From positions 1 to 9,965 of the forward strand of contig CABSIA010000114.1 in assembly GCA_902477645.1 (NCBI GenBank): a DNA stretch of 9,965 bases, read 5' to 3'. The position numbers and the translations under genes were made by a program. This document shows, one piece after another, positions 6,557 through 9,965 of this stretch. How positions within the stretch are numbered: position 1 is the stretch's first letter; each line of letters opens with the position of its first letter. The notes under the pieces were generated by a model. The model was not told where the DNA came from. It ran no database searches and saw only the letters and a program-made list of their open reading frames with translations. Source of the DNA: an uncultured Prevotella sp. GTDB taxonomy: Bacteria > Bacteroidota > Bacteroidia > Bacteroidales > Bacteroidaceae.

Positions 6557-7079
6557 TTTCGATAATTTTCTTTAAGCGTTCACGAATTCTGTGCAGTTTC
6601 ACCAATACGTTTGCCTGGCTCATTCCTGTTTTGTTGGCAATGTCTTTGGTAGGCAATTTGTTGTAATAGTGCAGCTCTATCAGCCGTCGGTCGTCTTCTG
6701 GCAACTTTTCCATAGCCTTTTCCATCTTCGATAGCATGTTCTCGTGTTCCTCAGAGTAGTTGCCTTCTGCGGCGGCTTCCGTCTCAGCTATCTGGTCAAT
6801 GGATTTTGCTCTTCGTCGTTTTTCTTTTTCAAGAATATTGAGCGAAGTATGAGCTGCAATTGCCGAAAGCCATGGACCAAGAGATTGCCCGCTCCAAAAT
6901 TCAAGATTTTGGTATGACTTTATGAAAGTCTGCTGCGTAATCTCGGCGGCAAGCTCCTCACGGCGTACCAGTCCCAAAGCCTTGGCATACACCATGGCGG
7001 AGTATCGGCTTACGATGACCGAAAAACTTTTGGTGTCGCCGCTTCTGATTACTTTATTTACGAGTTCTCTGTCTTCCAT
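6540..7079 (-). CDS. ECF-type RNA polymerase sigma factor
   Basis: This 179-residue protein has the two-domain layout of ECF sigma-70 factors, which redirect RNA polymerase to a small regulon, usually in envelope stress. Region 2 (about 4-92) includes FSVIVSRYSAMVYAKALGLV, the acidic EELAAEITQQTFIKSYQNL motif that contacts the -10 element, and GPWLSAIAAHTSLNILEKEKRR. Region 4 (about 115-172) begins with MEKAMEKLPEDDRRLIELHY and carries a helix-turn-helix at about 143-166, with LPTKDIANKTGMSQANVLVKLHR. Length is normal and nothing is missing. It is first in a three-gene operon with two membrane proteins, suggesting regulation by membrane-bound partners. The start gives complete region 2. Confidence 0.92.
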   Translation of the reverse strand: MEDRELVNKVIRSGDTKSFSVIVSRYSAMVYAKALGLVRREELAAEITQQTFIKSYQNLEFWSGQSLGPWLSAIAAHTSLNILEKEKRRRAKSIDQIAETEAAAEGNYSEEHENMLSKMEKAMEKLPEDDRRLIELHYYNKLPTKDIANKTGMSQANVLVKLHRIRERLKKIIENEGDE

Positions 7080-7135
7080 TTACTTTCTGTTTACGTAATA
7101 TAGACAGCTAAACATCGAGATTATTACACTCTGAA

Positions 7136-7143
7136 CAAAAATA
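7136..7143 (-). promoter_or_regulatory. Candidate -7 promoter box of the sigma-factor operon
   Basis: On the minus strand this reads TATTTTTG, a match to TAnnTTTG, and would give a leader of roughly 50 nt. The nearest TTTG upstream lies only 12 nt away, so the -33 element is unclear. The site is part of an A/T palindrome (7137-7147). Autoregulation by the ECF factor, common in the family, cannot be judged from this sequence. Confidence 0.4.
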
Positions 7144-7172
7144 TTTTTCGGGAAACAAAAAAGAATTACGCA

Positions 7173-7223
7173 GTAACTATTCAGTCCCCATTCGGCTTTG
7201 CCAAAAGGGGACTGAATAGTTAC
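7173..7223. terminator. Perfect 17-bp hairpin between yeiH-family gene and sigma operon
   Basis: GTAACTATTCAGTCCCC (7173-7189) and its exact reverse complement (7207-7223) flank a 17-nt interior that can fold further (GGC-TTT-GCC at 7194-7202). Read leftward from the transporter stop at 7257 it could end that transcript; the T-run TTCTTTTTTG comes about 7 nt after the stem instead of directly. A run of T also follows on the plus strand. The long perfect arms would also fit a dispersed repeat or mobile-element end. Confidence 0.6.
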
Positions 7224-7256
7224 ACTTTTTGTTTGAAATTTTAGGTCTTGGGGCAG

Positions 7257-8294
7257 TTACATCATCGGAACAAGATATTTTGCCATCATATATCCGCCTC
7301 CCATGAGCCATGCGAAGAGTATTGCCGCAAGCACGAAAGGCTTTGCGCCGGCTTTTTTGAATTTCTCAATGCTCGTCTCTGCGCCAAGTGCCGTCATTGC
7401 CATTGTGAGCAGGAACGTGTCGAAAGTGTTGATAAACGACACGACGCTCTCGGGCAGAAGGTTGAGGCTGTTGAAACAGATTACGACGAGGAAAAGTATG
7501 GCAAACCATGGAATGTTGATTTTTCCGCGTCCCATGTTGTCGCTCTCCGGATTGCGGCGTGCCTGACGCGCAACGTCCCAGCTAATGACGAGCAGTACGG
7601 GCACAAGCATCATAACACGTATCATTTTCACGATGATGGCATTGTCTGACACGTCTTTACCCATGGCGTTTCCCGCACCCACCACATGAGCCACCTCATG
7701 GATTGTGGAGCCAGCATATATACCCATTTCCTGTGGAGTGAGGTCGAATACGCCGGCACGGTAAAGGGCAGGGTAGAGGAACATTGCCGTGGTTCCGAAA
7801 ATTACGACTGTGGCAACAGCAACGGCTGTCTTGTAGGGCTTTACACGTATCGCCGACTCCGTACCCAATACTGCAGCCGCGCCACAAATTGCGCTGCCTA
7901 CCGATGTCAGCAATGTTATTCCACGGTCCATTTTCAGCAGCCGCCCTATAAACATTCCGAGAAATATTGTAGACACCACGATAATGGCATCTATGCACAC
8001 GGCGGCGACGCCTACCTCGGTGATGTTCTGAAGGGTTAGGCGGAAACCGTAAAGTATGATGCCGAACCTGAGCACACGCTTAGAGCAGAATGCAATACCC
8101 GGAGTCCAAGTCTCGGGCAGGTTGTTCCTAAGACTGTTGGCATACAGCATGCCAAGAATAATGCCGACAATCATCGGCGAGAATGATAAGGCCTTGACAA
8201 AAGCCATGTCGCCAATGTAGAAGGCCGCACAAGCAAAGAGCGTCATCAGCAACACTCCGTGAAGCATACTGCTTCTCTGTTCTGAAATTTTCAT
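7257..8294 (-). CDS. YeiH/UPF0324 family transporter (putative sulfate exporter)
   Basis: This 345-residue inner-membrane protein has about ten predicted helices and belongs to the Cons_hypoth698 (PF03601) family. Members are annotated as putative sulfate exporters, but the substrate is poorly established. Signature motifs are GSAICGAAAVLGTESAI (133-149) and GSTIHEVAHVVGAG (195-208). Others are SPMIVGIILGMLYAN (39-53) and GIILYGFRLTLQNI (78-91). The C-terminal TMAMTALGAETSI is also typical. Length is normal and the gene is intact. It is monocistronic, ends at a long hairpin and starts downstream of two near-identical promoters, so it is probably well expressed or doubly controlled. The start at 8294 has an A-rich purine leader rather than a Shine-Dalgarno site. 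Confidence 0.9.
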   Translation of the reverse strand: MKISEQRSSMLHGVLLMTLFACAAFYIGDMAFVKALSFSPMIVGIILGMLYANSLRNNLPETWTPGIAFCSKRVLRFGIILYGFRLTLQNITEVGVAAVCIDAIIVVSTIFLGMFIGRLLKMDRGITLLTSVGSAICGAAAVLGTESAIRVKPYKTAVAVATVVIFGTTAMFLYPALYRAGVFDLTPQEMGIYAGSTIHEVAHVVGAGNAMGKDVSDNAIIVKMIRVMMLVPVLLVISWDVARQARRNPESDNMGRGKINIPWFAILFLVVICFNSLNLLPESVVSFINTFDTFLLTMAMTALGAETSIEKFKKAGAKPFVLAAILFAWLMGGGYMMAKYLVPMM

Positions 8295-8325
8295 TTTTCT
8301 TCTTCTTTAAATGATTTTTCTTGTG

Positions 8326-8362
8326 CAAAGATAATGCAAGTGAGTGGAATGACAAAACAAAT
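8326..8362 (-). promoter_or_regulatory. Proximal promoter of the yeiH-family gene (repeat copy 1)
   Basis: On the minus strand TTTG (8353-8356) is followed after 19 nt by TATCTTTG (8326-8333), an excellent match to the Bacteroidota -33/-7 promoter. Transcription would start near 8319, leaving a leader of about 25 nt. The 37-bp stretch recurs at 8406-8442 with one difference (36 of 37 identical). Confidence 0.75.
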
Positions 8363-8383
8363 GTGAAGTTTTGTTTTGTCATT
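8348..8383. repeat. 14-bp perfect inverted repeat over the proximal -33 region
   Basis: AATGACAAAACAAA (8348-8361) and its exact reverse complement (8370-8383) flank an 8-nt loop. The left arm is part of the 37-bp promoter repeat and contains its -33 element. The right arm puts a second TTTTG in the opposite orientation. It may be an operator for a dimeric regulator or a hairpin in the transcript from the distal promoter. Confidence 0.6.
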
Positions 8384-8405
8384 TCCGAGCGCCGCCTGTC
8401 TTATA

Positions 8406-8442
8406 CAAAGATAGTGCAAGTGAGTGGAATGACAAAACAAAT
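8406..8442 (-). promoter_or_regulatory. Distal promoter of the yeiH-family gene (repeat copy 2)
   Basis: This is a second copy of the promoter repeat, exactly 80 bp upstream. On the minus strand TTTG (8433-8436), a 19-nt gap and TATCTTTG (8406-8413) are all kept. Transcripts from here would run through the inverted repeat at 8348-8383. It lacks the inverted partner that copy 1 has. Confidence 0.65.
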
Positions 8443-8501
8443 CATGTTCTGCTGCCAAAATTTGACACAACAACCGTCGTAGAATTATTTTTCCTGTTAA
8501 T

Positions 8502-8535
8502 TTTGATGATATTTCGAAATAAATAAGTATTTTTG
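8502..8535 (+). promoter_or_regulatory. Promoter of the MORN-like protein gene
   Basis: TTTG (8502-8505) and TATTTTTG (8528-8535) match the Bacteroidota elements with a 22-nt gap, slightly long. The start of transcription would be near 8541, about 50 nt before the ATG at 8592. The remaining intergenic DNA from 8443 to 8501 shows nothing I can name. Confidence 0.5.
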
Positions 8536-8538
8536 TAT

Positions 8539-8562
8539 CAGCATCTTTAAGGATGCTGTTTT
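8539..8562 (+). promoter_or_regulatory. Short hairpin at the predicted transcription start of the MORN-like gene
   Basis: CAGCATC (8539-8545) pairs with GATGCTG (8552-8558) around a 6-nt loop, followed by TTTTC. It overlaps the predicted start site, so it could act as an operator, as a 5' stem stabilising the mRNA, or, if transcription starts further upstream, as an attenuator. Confidence 0.35.
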
Positions 8563-8591
8563 CACGTCGGAATAACTAAATAATTACAGGT

Positions 8592-9329
8592 ATGATTTTA
8601 CATACGGACGAATGGTTGGAGTTGGCAGATGGCAAACGCTATTTGGGCGCTGTTGACAATGAAACGGGGCAGCCTCAGGGATTAGGGATTGTTGCCATTG
8701 ATGACATGCATTTCTATGCTGGTGATTTTGTAATGGGTAAACGCCACGGGCGTGGATTTATTATCACCCACGGGCTGGAGGTGAGGGAAGAGCCGGCGTG
8801 GATACCAGACAGTTACGAAAACGTTATGGCTACGGCTGAGTTTGACAGTAACGGGCGTGTTGTCCGGTGTGACAGATTAGGGCATTACGAGCCTCGGATG
8901 GTGCGCCATGATAGCTGGGCGAAGAGTCAGGACGGGATTTGGGCAGATGATGAGTTTGTGGAGCCTATAGATATTTATGCCCTTCACGATGCGCCTTGGA
9001 TGTGGTGTGATACAAAATACACTGTAGTGGAGTATTATGATAATCTTCCCTGTGCCTTTCCACGTGTTTATGAGTCGCAGATTTGCGAGGCAAGTCAGGA
9101 GGGCGACTATTCGTTCAATGGCAAGGCTTTTGTTACGGTATATGATGACGGCAGCCTGATGTTTTGCGACAGATACGGCCATGTTTTCCGTCTTGCGCCC
9201 GAAGGGGAATATCATTACGACGTGATGCGGTATGGAAGAACAATAAAGGAGCGGCGCATTTTCTCTTTGCATATTGCAGAGCATGACGATGAATACGATG
9301 ACGACGGAAGGTTTGACGCATGGGCTTAA
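8592..9329 (+). CDS. Hypothetical protein with MORN-like repeat and internal CDRxGH duplication
   Basis: This 245-residue protein has no signal peptide or membrane helix and is probably cytoplasmic. FYAGDFVMGKRHGRGF (41-56) fits a MORN repeat, a beta-hairpin unit that often mediates lipid or protein binding. The preceding segment (GLGIVAIDD, 30-38) looks like the end of another unit. Two later segments resemble each other: FDSNGRVVRCDRLGHYE (84-100) and YDDGSLMFCDRYGHVF (184-199), sharing acidic-G turns and CDRxGH. This suggests a duplicated domain of about 100 residues. The tail is strongly acidic (HDDEYDDDGRFD). I do not recognise the overall family. A recognisable promoter lies upstream, and the next gene follows after 53 bp without a visible terminator, so both are likely cotranscribed. 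ATG at 8592 is the first start after the promoter. Confidence 0.75.
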   Translation: MILHTDEWLELADGKRYLGAVDNETGQPQGLGIVAIDDMHFYAGDFVMGKRHGRGFIITHGLEVREEPAWIPDSYENVMATAEFDSNGRVVRCDRLGHYEPRMVRHDSWAKSQDGIWADDEFVEPIDIYALHDAPWMWCDTKYTVVEYYDNLPCAFPRVYESQICEASQEGDYSFNGKAFVTVYDDGSLMFCDRYGHVFRLAPEGEYHYDVMRYGRTIKERRIFSLHIAEHDDEYDDDGRFDAWA

Positions 9330-9382
9330 GGTGGGTGCTGCAAATTCCGTCTTAAAAATATAAACAGCAAAATAAGAAAAAT

Positions 9383-9877
9383 ATGAAACAAGAGCTTGAA
9401 GATAGAATTACCCGTGCCGTTGAGAATTTCATGCAGGGTTATGGCTGCTGCCAGAGTGTTGTTGCGGCGTTTGCCGATTTGTATGGTCTCGATGATACAA
9501 TGGCGAAGCGCGTGTCGGCAGGCTTCGGAGGCGGAGTCGGCAGGCTTCGGATGATGTGCGGTGCCGTGTCGGCATTAGTTATACTTGCAGGTCTTGACTG
9601 CGGACAGACAGAAGGCTCAGACAGGGCAGGCAAGACGGCTTGCTACAAGGTTGTGCAGCAGCTGCTTGCAAAATTCAAGGAGCGCAACGGGTCTGTAATC
9701 TGTGCCGAGCTTTTGGGTATTGGCGGTGTTAAGGTGCAGCCTGTCACCTACGTTCCTGATGAGCGCAATGCCGAATACTATAAAGTCCGTCCATGTGCAA
9801 GGAAAGTGGAAAGTGCGGCAAGGGTGTTTGCGGAGTATTTAGCCTCTCTTCAAACCCATTCCCCAAAGGTAGGGTAG
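9383..9877 (+). CDS. C_GCAxxG_C_C family protein
   Basis: This 164-residue protein belongs to the C_GCAxxG_C_C family (PF09719), cysteine-rich proteins of unknown function, thought to bind metal or act in redox reactions; some homologues are selenoproteins. Key features are FMQGYGCCQSVVAAFADLYG (C22, C23), FGGGVGRLRMMCGAVSAL (C59), C87, ICAELLG (C107) and RPCARKVE (C138). An extra C73 also occurs. The central motif reads CGAVSA where family members usually have CGAxxG. The length is in the family range. The last nine residues (LQTHSPKVG) lie in DNA that also encodes the end of an RHS fragment on the other strand, so the natural C-terminus may have been altered. It probably shares a transcript with the upstream MORN-like gene. 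Confidence 0.85.
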   Translation: MKQELEDRITRAVENFMQGYGCCQSVVAAFADLYGLDDTMAKRVSAGFGGGVGRLRMMCGAVSALVILAGLDCGQTEGSDRAGKTACYKVVQQLLAKFKERNGSVICAELLGIGGVKVQPVTYVPDERNAEYYKVRPCARKVESAARVFAEYLASLQTHSPKVG

Positions 9878-9965
9878 TTACATGCATTTCCATAGTCATA
9901 CCAGTCCAGTGCGAGAAGGCGGTCAAGCTCCTTGCCGTTGTATTTATAATGCTGCCTGCCGCCGC
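9850..9965 (-). pseudogene. Truncated RHS-repeat-associated core protein, C-terminal fragment
   Basis: Reading leftward from 9963 gives 37 codons ending at TGA (9850-9852). The peptide contains YKYNGKELDR and LDWYDYG, the hallmark of the Bacteroidota RHS repeat-associated core, normally followed by a YDPxxGRW motif and then a variable toxin or effector tail. Here that motif is degenerate (NYPTFGEW) and the frame stops one codon later, so the core is cut short. It has no start codon in the window and continues beyond its right edge. It overlaps the 3' end of the C_GCAxxG_C_C gene by 28 bp, tail to tail. A decayed or orphan RHS fragment is most likely. Confidence 0.7.

Noticed and set aside
7248..7649. 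Plus-strand open frame (133 codons) opposite the transporter
   Set aside because: It is antisense to the conserved 3' half of the YeiH-family gene and is rich in His and Cys only because of the opposite-strand codons.
8326..8442. CRISPR-like or phage-type direct repeats
   Set aside because: Only two copies, separated by 43 bp, and they carry a complete promoter in the direction of the adjacent gene, which explains them better.
1..9965. A new multi-gene defence or biosynthetic system
   Set aside because: Apart from the toxin-antitoxin pair there is no nuclease, helicase, reverse transcriptase, methylase or synthase gene, and the genes do not form one coherent operon.

Overview
The window looks like a chromosomal segment of a Bacteroidales bacterium, probably Prevotella- or Bacteroides-like. 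The grounds are several intergenic TAnnTTTG boxes (the Bacteroidota -7 promoter element), one of them with a well-spaced TTTG -33 element, the near absence of Shine-Dalgarno sites, a Bacteroidota-type outer-membrane beta-barrel receptor with an N-terminal carboxypeptidase-regulatory-like domain, a MacB/FtsX-type permease of the Bacteroidota kind, and an RHS core fragment. Genus is inferred from sequence character only.

Layout. (1) 1-1791: the 3' tail of an unidentified ORF, an AT-rich junction with stop codons, then a 5'-truncated FtsX-like ABC permease whose family homology starts upstream of its first ATG. (2) 1791-1956: two abutting long inverted repeats, the first a REP-like double hairpin built from GGCAGGTT units. 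(3) 2040-4874: a 944-residue outer-membrane beta-barrel protein. (4) 5011-5689: an AT-rich toxin-antitoxin pair, a small antitoxin candidate followed by a VapC-like PIN toxin, ending at a strong bidirectional terminator. (5) 5758-7079, minus strand: an operon of ECF sigma factor, a two-helix membrane protein overlapping it (possible anti-sigma factor), and a three-helix DUF6249-like membrane protein. (6) 7257-8294, minus strand: a YeiH/UPF0324 family transporter, followed by a long perfect hairpin and preceded by two near-identical promoter copies exactly 80 bp apart. (7) 8592-9877: a MORN-like hypothetical protein and a C_GCAxxG_C_C family protein, probably cotranscribed. (8) 9850-9965, minus strand: the degenerate, prematurely ended tail of an RHS-repeat-associated core protein overlapping the 3' end of the preceding gene.

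Functionally this is a mosaic of small independent units, not one pathway. The clearest working units are the toxin-antitoxin module and the sigma-factor operon. Both window ends carry gene debris (truncated permease, RHS remnant), which points to past rearrangement. I see no CRISPR array, tRNA, rRNA, complete insertion sequence or convincing new defence system. The least explained items are the paired inverted repeats at 1791-1956, the duplicated yeiH promoter, and the MORN-like protein with its internal CDRxGH repeat.
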